Assembly (NCBI GenBank): GCA_046590205.1
Contig: JBKJTT010000011.1
Span: 1-64,000 of the forward strand
Direction: 5' to 3'
DNA length: 64,000 nt
Origin: DATDEW01 sp046590205
GTDB taxonomy: Bacteria > Bacteroidota > Ignavibacteria > Palsa-1295
Under the pieces are notes generated by a model that did not search any database, was not told the DNA's origin, and saw only the letters and a program-made list of their open reading frames with translations. The position numbers were made by a program, and so were the translations under genes. Of this stretch, positions 16,842-25,805 are shown piece by piece. Within the stretch, counting starts at the first letter, position 1, and the number at the start of each line of letters is the position of its first letter.

Positions 16842-19118
16842 TTATTCCGTCGGAATAACAAGTTTACTGCCAACCGTTATCTTGTTGCCGGAGATGCTAT
16901 TTGCCTCTTTGAGGTCAGTTACGGTGATATTGTACTTACCAGCGATAGAGAACAAGGTATCTCCTTTACGTACCTTGTGAGAGGTTGTCTTGGCTGTCGT
17001 TACGGATTTATCCGAATCTCCAAGTGACGGGGTCTTATTCTCGCCATAAACCTTCAAAACATCACCGGCTTGGAGTGTAGAAGCATTCTTGCCGCTATTC
17101 CATTGGGCGAGTTTATCGGTTGTAGTGCCGTAAGACTTTGCGATGCTCATCATCGTCTCACCCGGACGAACTTTATGTGTGCGAGCTTGTCCCTCCGGCT
17201 CTGTTGTAGCTTTCGCAATGTTTTCCGGTGCAGCTATCCGAATTGTCTGACCTGACTTCACACCTTTCGAGACCTTGCTACCATTCCACGACTTGAGCTC
17301 AGCAACTGATACGCTATACTCATCAGCGATCTTGCCAAGTGTCTCACCACGTTTTACTTTATGAGTTTTACCATCGGAAACAGAAGCTACGTTCGGAGCA
17401 GGTTTATTACGCTCAACGTAGATCGCAAGCGACTGTCCTTTCTTGAGACCTTTGCGGTAGCTCAAGTTATTCCAGTTTCTGACATCGGCAGAGCGTACGC
17501 CATAGCGAGCCGCAATAGAATTGACTGTCTCGCCTTTCTTGACGCGATGTGTCAGCTTTGAAGATTTTTTCGGAGCAGGAGCTGTTACGTTCGATTCCTT
17601 TGAAGTGTTATCACCATCGGCGACAGCAGCACCCGGAGCCATGACCGACATCGGCACGCGTAGCTTCATGCCAGAACGTACGCGTTCATTCGAGCTAAGA
17701 TTGTTATAGTCTGCAAGCTGATCAGACGTGATACCATACGTACGTGCAATTGAGCGAAGCGACTCACCTCTGGTTACATTATGCACAAGCCACGGACGTT
17801 TTTCTTCGGGCGTCAGCTTTGAGAATTCAGCATAGAACTTCTCGCGCTGACCGACGGGCACACGGACTACATAGCCGTTAACACCAATGAGTTCTTTCGG
17901 TGGTGTTGATGGCTGAAGAAGTTCGGGGTTAAGACTCTTGATCTCTAATCCACTCACTCCTGATGCTGCACCGATAGCATTCAGATCAACCGCTTCATAG
18001 ACACGTACAGTATCAGACTCGACAGGTTTATCATAATTGATGTTCGTGAATCCATATCGGGCAGGATCCATTGCGATCACAGTTGCCGCGATATAGAGCG
18101 GAACGTAGTTTTGTGTTTCCTTCGGGATACATGGTCGGATTCCCCAATACGTTGAGTCATCCGTCTCTGCCATACATCGTTTGATGCGGGTCATGCTGCA
18201 ATTGTAGCATGAAAGCGCAAGATGCCAATCCCCCATTGCGCGATAGAGGTCTTTCAAATGTTTTGCTGCCGCACGTGTAGCTTTTTCAGGGTCACGGCGA
18301 TGATCAAGCCACCAGTTTACTTTCAGTCCGTATGCTGCGCCTGTACCTTGAATGAACTGCCACAAACCAACGGCTTGCGCACGGGATACAACAGTCGTAT
18401 TAAGACCACTCTCGACCATTGAAAGGTATATGAGCTCTTCCGGTGTGCCTTCTTCTTTGAAGATGCGCTTCATCATCGGGAAGAACTTACCAGAACGACC
18501 AAGCCACTTCGTCATGTAGTTGCGTCCGTTACCTTGCATAAAGTATGCAATTGACTGCTCGACTGCGGCATTCATTGGCAGCGGCACTTGGGTTTTGCTT
18601 ACATCCGGTGCTTTAGGGATATTGAGTTTGCGAATATCTATCTTCGCTATCTCTTCGTTGAACTTCTGACGGAATGCAAAGATTGAGGCATTCGGCGGGA
18701 GTACGTCAATATCAGAGACGAACTTCTCGTAATCCTCAATAACAGAACGAGAAAGTTCTTGGAAGTCTTTTTCCTCGCTTACGTTGGGGTAATAGATCAG
18801 TCGATTGAGAATATCGATAGCGTTCTCAAAACGTTTGACAACCTCTGTCTTATCTTTTCGACCTTCTGCGGCAAGTGCGCGGAGCCATTCCTGACGGGCG
18901 GCTTCAAGGCGTTCTTGGAGAACGGCGGGGTCAATATCTTCAGCTTCATCAAGCCCGGCAAATGGGTCGGTGGGCTTTATCTGAATTGTGGCAGTTGTGT
19001 CAGTCTCTGTCTTCGTAACATTTTTCGTCGAAGAACATGAGTTGAGAAAGAGTGCTAAAGCAAAAAAAACGAATACCAGAGGAGTAAACCGAACAGCGGC
19101 TTTTGTAGGATTCCCCAT
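16842..19118 (-). CDS. MltD-like lytic transglycosylase lipoprotein with five LysM domains
   Basis: Cell-wall lytic transglycosylase, probably anchored in the outer membrane. It has a lipoprotein signal with lipobox LNSC (C28), a helical N-terminal region, and an SLT/GEWL-fold catalytic domain at about 205-340 with the catalytic Glu E236 in LSMVESGLN followed by AQAVGLWQFIQGTGAAYGL. The second half carries five LysM peptidoglycan-binding repeats, recognised by their H-x-V-x-x-G-[ED]-[ST] starts (HNVTRGES, HRVKKGET, HKVKRGET, HKVRPGET, HKVRKGDT). E. coli MltD has two or three LysM units, so five is an expanded number and explains the 758-residue length. It acts on septal or growing peptidoglycan. 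Confidence 0.94.
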   Translation of the reverse strand: MGNPTKAAVRFTPLVFVFFALALFLNSCSSTKNVTKTETDTTATIQIKPTDPFAGLDEAEDIDPAVLQERLEAARQEWLRALAAEGRKDKTEVVKRFENAIDILNRLIYYPNVSEEKDFQELSRSVIEDYEKFVSDIDVLPPNASIFAFRQKFNEEIAKIDIRKLNIPKAPDVSKTQVPLPMNAAVEQSIAYFMQGNGRNYMTKWLGRSGKFFPMMKRIFKEEGTPEELIYLSMVESGLNTTVVSRAQAVGLWQFIQGTGAAYGLKVNWWLDHRRDPEKATRAAAKHLKDLYRAMGDWHLALSCYNCSMTRIKRCMAETDDSTYWGIRPCIPKETQNYVPLYIAATVIAMDPARYGFTNINYDKPVESDTVRVYEAVDLNAIGAASGVSGLEIKSLNPELLQPSTPPKELIGVNGYVVRVPVGQREKFYAEFSKLTPEEKRPWLVHNVTRGESLRSIARTYGITSDQLADYNNLSSNERVRSGMKLRVPMSVMAPGAAVADGDNTSKESNVTAPAPKKSSKLTHRVKKGETVNSIAARYGVRSADVRNWNNLSYRKGLKKGQSLAIYVERNKPAPNVASVSDGKTHKVKRGETLGKIADEYSVSVAELKSWNGSKVSKGVKSGQTIRIAAPENIAKATTEPEGQARTHKVRPGETMMSIAKSYGTTTDKLAQWNSGKNASTLQAGDVLKVYGENKTPSLGDSDKSVTTAKTTSHKVRKGDTLFSIAGKYNITVTDLKEANSISGNKITVGSKLVIPTE

Positions 19119-19584
19119 GCTTGTTTCCCTTCATTCATGTTAATGAACAATACAATGACGTAGTATAAGAAGCACTAAGTAAGGGGGCATGAAGAAAGCG
19201 AACGGCGTAGCATAAGTCAGACTACGTTCGGTATCTCCTCGACCTGACTGGTCACCACAATTCATGTCCTTGCTTTATCAGTGCTCTCGTTGTTGTCACC
19301 TCCGCGAGGCGGCAATGACGAGAGCATTGAAGGTAGTAATGAAAAAATAATGCCAAAGCGTACTTATACATAAATAACAACTTATCAACAGCGAAAGTGG
19401 TTTCCGAAGAATCTCAAACCAGTCAATTTAGTATAAAAAACACATTAAACGCTCTATTTTCGCTTATTAAAGTATAAAATGCTTATTTTACGGCACTTAT
19501 ACCCATTTTAATCCACATTTTATCCAGCGAACTGTTATCCTCTTTAGGTCATTATCTTATTTCTTATTCATTTTGAAACTACTC
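19119..19584. other. 466-bp intergenic region with a REP-like hairpin and an AT-rich tract
   Basis: No convincing gene. The left part holds an imperfect hairpin (CGTAG/CTACG near 19205-19235) and the strong 45-nt palindrome at 19282-19326. From about 19330 to 19570 the DNA is very AT-rich and probably holds the promoters of the divergent genes at 19118 (minus) and 19585 (plus). A few words resembling DnaA boxes occur (TTATCAACA, TTTATCCAG), but not in a convincing array. Confidence 0.6.
19282..19326. repeat. Long near-perfect palindrome, REP-like
   Basis: TGCTCTCGT (19282-19290) pairs with ACGAGAGCA (19318-19326). Inside it, TTGTC/GGCAA and CCTC/GAGG continue the stem to a CGC loop, with only two small internal mismatches (TG/TG and A/C). 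No T-run follows on either strand, so it is not a standard terminator. The minus-strand reading contains CGTCATTGCCGCCTCGCGGAGG, a style of sequence also seen in the element at 40797-40834 and in dispersed bacterial REP-type repeats. Confidence 0.6.
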
Positions 19585-19953
19585 ATGCAAATTGACGAAT
19601 TATATACAGTGGCATATAGGGCATTCAAAGATGCCCTTGATCAAAGGTTAACGAGAATCGACGACGAATCGGAGATCGCATCAAAGTTTTGGCGCGGCAA
19701 ACTTATCCTCCAACCCGATGATCCGAAGATGCAATCAAAAGAAGTCGAGCTCGATGTGTTCTTCAAAAAGATCGTATCGGTCCGAAATAATCTTCGTGTG
19801 CTCGAACAAAAGGTAAATGCAAATACAAAACTTGAGGAAGCAGAAAAAATTGAATTACAAGGATACATCACGCGTTGCTACGGAAGTCTTACCACATTTA
19901 ATGTACTCTTCAGAAATGATGATGATAAATTCGTCGGCTCAAAAAGCGATTAA
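19585..19953 (+). CDS. Conserved-looking small cytosolic protein, unknown
   Basis: A 122-residue protein from ATG 19585 (an in-frame TTG lies four codons upstream). It has no signal peptide or TM segment and is predicted almost entirely alpha-helical, with charged heptad-like stretches (FKDALDQRLTRIDDESEIASKFW, VFFKKIVSVRNNLRVLEQKVNANTKLEEAEKIELQGYI). No known domain is recognised. The regular codon pattern, and the next gene starting inside its 3' end, suggest a translated, coupled pair. Helical repeats hint at a scaffold or coiled-coil role; that is a guess. Confidence 0.65.
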   Translation: MQIDELYTVAYRAFKDALDQRLTRIDDESEIASKFWRGKLILQPDDPKMQSKEVELDVFFKKIVSVRNNLRVLEQKVNANTKLEEAEKIELQGYITRCYGSLTTFNVLFRNDDDKFVGSKSD

Positions 19954-20461
19954 CGTATCGCAAAAGAAATGGGGGGTTGTTACTCTATTTTTGATGTGTA
20001 TCTTCACCTATGGAGATGGGTACGCTCAAAAACATAATCATAACGAAGAAGATAACCTTGCTAAGGGGTTTCTTTCTTCCTTGAAATCACGCAATTCGGC
20101 TGAACTTCAAAAGTTTTTTCCTGGCGCAGATGTATTCCGCATCACTGCTCCAGATGAAACATTGGGGAAGACCGATGCTGAAATACTTGAGATAGCAAAG
20201 CCGCTATCTGAAGGTCTTGATTCGGGATTCTATTCTTTACTTCGCGAGGCAGATCGACTAAAAATTGATCTAAAAAAGATTACATTCGTAAAGCAGCGAC
20301 TCTCAGAGATTCCTATGACCAATGGTGGATTTTATCTACAGGAAATATTTTTTTCCTATGGTAAAAAGAAAGCATCGTTTACTATTGGTACAGCATTTGT
20401 TCAGAAGTGGTATATTTATGCTATTGAGAAGACCGAGGGTGTCTTCTCTGAATTAAAATAA
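19916..20461 (+). CDS. Small secreted protein, unknown function
   Basis: Starts at one of three consecutive ATG codons (19916, 19919, 19922) within the 3' end of the preceding gene, overlapping it by about 38 bp in another frame. The N-terminus carries a basic stretch and hydrophobic core (KKWGVVTLFLMCIFTYGDGYAQ), a signal peptide ending in an A-Q cleavage context. The ~150-residue mature part is mixed alpha/beta (AKGFLSSLKSRNSAELQKFFP ... GGFYLQEIFFSYGKKKASFTIGTAFVQKWYIYAIE), reminiscent in pattern of small cystatin/NTF2-like secreted folds, but I do not recognise a family. A strong terminator follows directly. Confidence 0.65.
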   Translation: MMMINSSAQKAINVSQKKWGVVTLFLMCIFTYGDGYAQKHNHNEEDNLAKGFLSSLKSRNSAELQKFFPGADVFRITAPDETLGKTDAEILEIAKPLSEGLDSGFYSLLREADRLKIDLKKITFVKQRLSEIPMTNGGFYLQEIFFSYGKKKASFTIGTAFVQKWYIYAIEKTEGVFSELK

Positions 20462-20463
20462 AA

Positions 20464-20495
20464 GAAAACGCCGCTCAATCTTGAGCGGCGTTTTC
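20464..20495. terminator. Strong bidirectional intrinsic terminator
   Basis: GAAAACGCCGCTCAA and TTGAGCGGCGTTTTC are exact reverse complements separated by TC: a 15-bp perfect stem with A-run on the left and T-run on the right. It lies three bases after the stop at 20461 and 27 bases before the stop of the convergent gene at 20522, so it can end both transcripts. Confidence 0.93.
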
Positions 20496-20521
20496 AATAT
20501 TCACGGGTTTCCGTATTCTAT

Positions 20522-22771
20522 TTACGGCATATACACTACCTTCTTGGTTATCACACCGTTTGGTGTCTGTATGCGAAGATAATAACTGCCTTCTTCAAGT
20601 CCTTTCATTGAGATTCTGAACTGATGCTCACCTTCAGGAAGAATAGAGCTTCCTATTACTCTCACTTCTCGTCCTAGAACATCAAGCATTGTGATCATTG
20701 CGCGAGATTGCGTTTCCATGACAAGAGTAAGTGTTGCATCAGCCAAAACAGGATTCGGATGGATCGTTACATTCGTCGAAAGTATCTCTACTTCTGCGAC
20801 AGATGTCATCGTTGTAGAGGTACAGATATGTTCAAGGACGTCAACACATTCTTTGTCCTTTGCATCATAACGTTTGATTGTGACGTTGAATGTGTCGAGT
20901 TTCCCTATAGTATCCTGTTTGAGATACTTAATAATGAATCCACCAAATGTTGAATCTCGTTGGATACCAAGTACAGTGGCGGTAGTGAATTCCACTGATG
21001 TTTTAGTAGCACCAATGATGTTCGTGGTCCATCCTGTTGGTGCTTCCGCCGTAAAGATAGTCCAACCATTGCCAATCTCAAGGAGTATGCGATTGATGGT
21101 AGTATCACGAAGATTTTCGAATGAATACTCATTGGTACACTCCTGACCAATAGACGAACGAGTTACGACATCACATAAACTGACGACAGGGGTACACCCA
21201 ATAGTGTGTTGCCCGCTAAAGAGCGGCGTACCAGCTGTGAACGCAGCTTCATCATACGTTGCCCAACGTATTGGAAATTGTTCCCCGGGTGTTGTTGGCT
21301 CAATACCAAAAAGGAAGTCTTGTGACTCGCCTGATCCTTGGGAGAGACCCTGTGGCGCGACCATGATAACAGAGGTATCTGTTTCAGATTGTTTATTCCA
21401 GTTGAGGGTGTTAAAGGTGACTGAAAGCTTTCCTTTGCCAGCGGGAATCGAAAGTTTGACCGCTGTCAGGTTTGATGGAGGTTGATTATGTTCGTTAAAG
21501 ACTTTTAATAGATATGAGCATAACCCCGCATCACTGATAGTAGCATCATCTGATTTAGGTGCTTCCTTTTGGCACTGCAATATGAATGACCCGGATGAAA
21601 GTGAATCAGCCGACGCAAGTGACTTGAATGTTTTCCAGTTTACTTTGAATGAGGCCAGCGGTGCATCCACATTAAACCTAAATAAAGAATTTACGATGCC
21701 GCTTGGTATAGCATTCGAATCATGCGGAGCGGTATAAATGATACTGTCGGCTTTCACTGTTTTTATCCACAGATTAGGTGCTGCCGGAGCTGAAGTCAAA
21801 GAGACTGCCGGATCGGTCTCCCATATCGCTACTCGACGGATCTTTGAAATAGGAATAGTATTTGAAACATGATAATTTTTTACGGTCAGCTCATATAAAC
21901 AACCTGTAAGTACTGCTGCCTTAAGACTGTCAGCTTCTGAAACAAATCCCGTAAACGTGACGGGAATATTCCTTAGCGTGTCACGAGAGACTAACGCACC
22001 TCCTTCATCGTAGGTAAACCAGGCAAACGAGAATTTAGTAATCGACGGGTTTCCGCGAAGTGTGACCTTGAACCCTTGCTTTACTTCATTGGATAGTAGG
22101 TAATCACTTGGACTTAATGCGCTAAAATACGCAAAAGAACTTGTGACCGAATCTAACTTCCATCCCGATGGCGGAGATATTTTTGACGGGCGCATCGTCC
22201 CTGCCGATGGGGTCACTAATTGTGTTGCGAACCGAGAGATCGGTGCGGCAAAGTCGTTCTTATTAAAAAGGGTAAACGTAAAGACCGGGTCATTACTTAC
22301 GACCGAGGGTACCACACTGACCGAGTCATTACGATATGACTGGGTTGGAGAGCAAATAAACTGTAGTGTACCCGAATCGATTGCTATCAGAGAATTGTAT
22401 GTCACCCATTTTACGTTTGTCGGTTGATCAATTTTATCCGGAGAAACACCTAAACATATCCCAAAATCATTTTTTGAACCACCAACAGGAATCGGACTTA
22501 CTTCGGCAACATACGATGCCGTGAGTTCAAAAATATTTTCTGTCCATTGAGTAACATTTTTTAGGTCTTCAAAAATAGTGCCATTTGCCGTAGTGATTTG
22601 AAAACGGATCTCATCAATGGATTTTGATTGATTGTTACGGTTCTTAACCGTTAACGTCCAACAGCAATTACCACTGGTGTTGGGGGTTATCTCAAGAGAG
22701 TCCTTTGCGGCAAATGCGCTGCCGCAAATGAAGGAGAGTAGGAATACAAAAATTGTAAGTTGTTTTTTCAT
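20522..22771 (-). CDS. Secreted protein with T9SS type A C-terminal sorting domain
   Basis: A 749-residue extracellular protein from ATG 22771 (MKKQLTIFVFLLSFICGSAFA signal peptide). The bulk is made of three or four repeated beta-sandwich-like units, each with a C-x-x-x-L-x-V-x-N-x-x-x pattern (CCWTLTVKNRNNQ, CLYELTVKNYHVSN, CSYLLKVFNEHNQ, CTNEYSFENLRDT) and S-x-x-W/F-x-x-x motifs. The last ~80 residues (NPVLADATLTLVMETQSRAMITMLDVLGREVRVI ... GSYYLRIQTPNGVITKKVVYMP) are a type A sorting domain, which targets proteins through the type IX secretion system. The C-rich repeated units are of unknown function. It implies that the organism has a T9SS, although none of its genes are in the window. 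Confidence 0.9.
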   Translation of the reverse strand: MKKQLTIFVFLLSFICGSAFAAKDSLEITPNTSGNCCWTLTVKNRNNQSKSIDEIRFQITTANGTIFEDLKNVTQWTENIFELTASYVAEVSPIPVGGSKNDFGICLGVSPDKIDQPTNVKWVTYNSLIAIDSGTLQFICSPTQSYRNDSVSVVPSVVSNDPVFTFTLFNKNDFAAPISRFATQLVTPSAGTMRPSKISPPSGWKLDSVTSSFAYFSALSPSDYLLSNEVKQGFKVTLRGNPSITKFSFAWFTYDEGGALVSRDTLRNIPVTFTGFVSEADSLKAAVLTGCLYELTVKNYHVSNTIPISKIRRVAIWETDPAVSLTSAPAAPNLWIKTVKADSIIYTAPHDSNAIPSGIVNSLFRFNVDAPLASFKVNWKTFKSLASADSLSSGSFILQCQKEAPKSDDATISDAGLCSYLLKVFNEHNQPPSNLTAVKLSIPAGKGKLSVTFNTLNWNKQSETDTSVIMVAPQGLSQGSGESQDFLFGIEPTTPGEQFPIRWATYDEAAFTAGTPLFSGQHTIGCTPVVSLCDVVTRSSIGQECTNEYSFENLRDTTINRILLEIGNGWTIFTAEAPTGWTTNIIGATKTSVEFTTATVLGIQRDSTFGGFIIKYLKQDTIGKLDTFNVTIKRYDAKDKECVDVLEHICTSTTMTSVAEVEILSTNVTIHPNPVLADATLTLVMETQSRAMITMLDVLGREVRVIGSSILPEGEHQFRISMKGLEEGSYYLRIQTPNGVITKKVVYMP

Positions 22772-22961
22772 AAGAGTGTACCTGTTGAAAGGATCCAATA
22801 GTAAAATTAAGACACAAGTGCTGAAATAAAACGCTTATTGGGAGATTTAGTTACCGCAACATTACCATAAGAATTGGATTTTCCGTGCTCGAGGGTATAT
22901 AAATCCGTATTTTTGCACGATTTTATTCCTTTAATTGCGGGAAGAAGTAAAAATACGAAAA

Positions 22962-24479
22962 ATGCAGACCGATCCTAAAAAACACGAATTTCCGCAGCGG
23001 AGCGTCCTATTCGTCTCCAGCGAGGTATATCCGTATGCAAAAACGGGTGGTCTGGCTGATGTGAGTTCTGCGTTGCCACAGGCATTACGTGAGTTCGATC
23101 ACGATGTGCGGGTTATTATGCCAAAATACGGCTTTATTGGAGAGAAAAAGCAAAAAATACACATCATCAATCGGCTCCAAGGGCTTGACTTTAAAATAGG
23201 AGATAAGACCTACTCGGTAAATGCTAAGTCGAGTGCCATCCTTACCCCAAAAACCAGAGTTCAGCTTTATCTTCCTGAGAACGAGGAGTACTTCTCTCGG
23301 ATGGGGCTATACTCTGACCCTGTCACTGGGAAAGACTACGTTGATAACGACGAACGTTTCTACATTTTCGCTAAGTCAGTTCTTGAAGTTTGCAAACGAT
23401 TGCTCTGGAAGCCGGATATCATTCACTGTAATGACTGGCAGACAGGGCTTGTCCCGCTTCTTTTGAAAGAGAGTTTAAAGACCGATCCGTTCTTCAATGG
23501 TACAAAGACAGTCTTTACGATACATAACCTTGCCTACCAAGGTAATTTCCCTGCTACGACATTTCCCAAACTTGGATTGCCACTTGAGCATTTCAATCCG
23601 AATGGTATTGAATACTATGGCGGGGTATCATACATCAAATCAGGCATTGCATTTGCGGATGCGATCACAACCGTAAGCCCTACTTATGCCGAAGAAATCA
23701 AGACCAAGGAAATGGGCTGCGGCATGGAAGGACTCCTGACTAAGCGTAAGCGAGATGTTTATGGCATTCTCAACGGGATTGATGATTTCATCTGGAATCC
23801 GGAGAATGATGTTAACATCGTAAAGAATTATAGTCTCTCTTCGATCGACCAAAAGGAAGAAAATAAGAAAGATCTTTGCGAAGCGATGGATATTCCTTAC
23901 CAAGAGGGTACACCCATCATTGGTCTGATCGCACGATTTGTTGACCAAAAAGGACTTGACCTATTAGCAGAGATCTTCGAGAATATCATGAAATCTGGTG
24001 CTCAGATAGTTATTCTCGGTTCGGGTGATAAAAAGTATGAAGATCTTTTTTCAAAACAACAGAAAAAGCATCCCAAGCAGATCGGGCTTCATCTGGGTTT
24101 TCATGATAACTTTGCTCATAAGATCGAGGCAGGTGCAGACATGTTCATTATGCCAAGTGCCTACGAACCCTGTGGGTTGAACCAAATGTACTCCATGCGC
24201 TACGGAACAGTCCCTGTTGTTCGTAAGACTGGTGGTCTTGCCGATACGGTTACCGACGCGGCAACAGCAACAAAGAAGAGCCCTGCTACCGGATTCGTTT
24301 TTGATAAATACGACGGGAAGTCATTCTGGAAGGCACTTGAACGCGCGATAACCATGTATAAGAAACATCCTGACGAGTGGCGTGAGCTTCAAACCAATGG
24401 TATGACGCAAGATTTTAGCTGGACAAGTTCGGCTCATAAGTATGCAGAACTCTATGAGAAACTTCTCGCTAAAAAGTAA
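22962..24479 (+). CDS. glgA: Glycogen/starch synthase (GT5)
   Basis: Elongates alpha-1,4-glucan from an NDP-glucose donor. ATG 22962 (505 residues) is taken as the start over an in-frame TTG 27 bases upstream. Visible motifs: N-terminal SSEVYPYAKTGGLADV with the K-T-G-G-L donor-binding motif, HCNDWQTGLVPLLL, TIHNLAYQGNFP, and the C-terminal ARFVDQKGLDLL and MPSAYEPCGLNQMYSMRYGTVPVVRKTGGLADTV, which contains the retaining-GT-B E-x7-E element. Length is normal. It stands alone as glycogen gene here, and is followed by a DUF4270-like lipoprotein, a pairing I recall from Bacteroidota. Confidence 0.96.
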   Translation: MQTDPKKHEFPQRSVLFVSSEVYPYAKTGGLADVSSALPQALREFDHDVRVIMPKYGFIGEKKQKIHIINRLQGLDFKIGDKTYSVNAKSSAILTPKTRVQLYLPENEEYFSRMGLYSDPVTGKDYVDNDERFYIFAKSVLEVCKRLLWKPDIIHCNDWQTGLVPLLLKESLKTDPFFNGTKTVFTIHNLAYQGNFPATTFPKLGLPLEHFNPNGIEYYGGVSYIKSGIAFADAITTVSPTYAEEIKTKEMGCGMEGLLTKRKRDVYGILNGIDDFIWNPENDVNIVKNYSLSSIDQKEENKKDLCEAMDIPYQEGTPIIGLIARFVDQKGLDLLAEIFENIMKSGAQIVILGSGDKKYEDLFSKQQKKHPKQIGLHLGFHDNFAHKIEAGADMFIMPSAYEPCGLNQMYSMRYGTVPVVRKTGGLADTVTDAATATKKSPATGFVFDKYDGKSFWKALERAITMYKKHPDEWRELQTNGMTQDFSWTSSAHKYAELYEKLLAKK

Positions 24480-24542
24480 CGTACTTATTTCTGACCATAA
24501 AAACGACAAACTCCCACACTATTTTTGCTGTTAGCTCTTCAC

Positions 24543-25805
24543 ATGACAGAATCAACTCATCCGGCAAGCCGGAAAATACTCGCCATACTTCTCGCATTTT
24601 TTCTTTTTACTCTTTCATCTTGTGAAGAGAAATTATCAGGCATCGGCTATGATCTCCTGCGCGACACAGTCGCAGTAAAAACCACCACTCTTGGTGATTC
24701 CGGGATATTTACATCAACTTCTGTTTCGAAGAAAGATGTAAATGCTCTTGGTGTGACCTTTACGGTCAACTATTCATCACCCTTTCTCCTGATAGGGAAG
24801 GTACCCACAGAGAATCTTGAATCATGGATAGTGCTTAAAGCGCCATTATTGCCTGATACGGTTGGAGCTGTATTATCTGTTGAGCTTGAACTACCGATGA
24901 GGAATACATTCTTGTATGGTGAGACATCTACAGACTCAATTAGTTTTTCTGTTTATCTTGAAACAGCAGGAAAAGTAACAGATTCGACTCGTACACTTAC
25001 TAAATTAGATCTTTCTGCAAACCCTATAGGTTATGGCTATGCACGTGTTGCAAAGGATTCGCTCGGAACAGTTAGTGTAATGCTCGATTCTGCCGCAGTC
25101 GCACCATTCATTCATACTGCATCGCTTGCATTCGTATTGGTCCCAAACGATGTAATGAAAAATATCCGAAGCTTCGCAGCAACAGATGCCGGAGATGCGC
25201 TTTTTTATCCGCAAGTTCACTATACGACACTAAAGAACGGCGATACTACCGAAAAGTATTACACTCCAAAGTTTGATTATCATCTCGTAACTGATGATGC
25301 CCCCGAACTTCCCGGAACATTCCGTCTTCGTGGAGGAGCCGCAAAACGTCATCGTTTCACACTTGACATAAAAGCGATTCGTGAACGATTAGCGCTTGAT
25401 CCATTTGCTACCTTCAACAATGGATTATTGCAGTTACAACTCGAACCAACGGCAACGTCATCTTCTGTAGTACCCACGGATACACTTGCAGCGATATTAG
25501 CAGAGATAGCAGCTCCGCAAACATCAGACTCTGCTATTATACTAAGGAGCTATGGTTTCCGTGATGACATTACAAGCAATGCATACAACTTCCAGATACG
25601 AGAAGTAATAGAAAAAGCACTTAGAGGCGGACTCGATTCTGTCGTTCTTGAGCTTCGTACCGGGTATGCACTCCGGATGTTTACAGGAGTACAAGTTGCT
25701 GTGGAAGATTATCATGTCAACCGCTGGACGTTCTATGACATCTCGGCAACTGACCCAACCAAACGCCCGAAGCTTTTGATAACTTACTCTTATCTCGATC
25801 AATGA
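24543..25805 (+). CDS. DUF4270-like lipoprotein
   Basis: Predicted lipoprotein of 420 residues from ATG 24543. The signal is ILAILLAFFLFTLSSC with lipobox LSSC, followed by EEKLSGIGYDLL, the G-x-G-type start seen after the lipobox in DUF4270 proteins. The remainder is beta-rich with repeated SSPFLLIGKV / SLAFVLVPND / NGLLQLQLEPT strands, ending in PKLLITYSYLDQ. DUF4270 proteins are restricted mainly to Bacteroidota and often lie beside glgA, which supports the call; the function is unknown. Its stop overlaps the start of the outer-membrane protein gene (ATGA), so both act probably in the outer membrane. Confidence 0.65.
   Translation: MTESTHPASRKILAILLAFFLFTLSSCEEKLSGIGYDLLRDTVAVKTTTLGDSGIFTSTSVSKKDVNALGVTFTVNYSSPFLLIGKVPTENLESWIVLKAPLLPDTVGAVLSVELELPMRNTFLYGETSTDSISFSVYLETAGKVTDSTRTLTKLDLSANPIGYGYARVAKDSLGTVSVMLDSAAVAPFIHTASLAFVLVPNDVMKNIRSFAATDAGDALFYPQVHYTTLKNGDTTEKYYTPKFDYHLVTDDAPELPGTFRLRGGAAKRHRFTLDIKAIRERLALDPFATFNNGLLQLQLEPTATSSSVVPTDTLAAILAEIAAPQTSDSAIILRSYGFRDDITSNAYNFQIREVIEKALRGGLDSVVLELRTGYALRMFTGVQVAVEDYHVNRWTFYDISATDPTKRPKLLITYSYLDQ

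Noticed and set aside
19330..19570. AT-rich tract with DnaA-box-like words (possible oriC)
   Set aside because: Only single-mismatch boxes (TTATCAACA, TTTATCCAG) occur, with no ordered array, and no dnaA, dnaN, gyrB or gidA gene is nearby.
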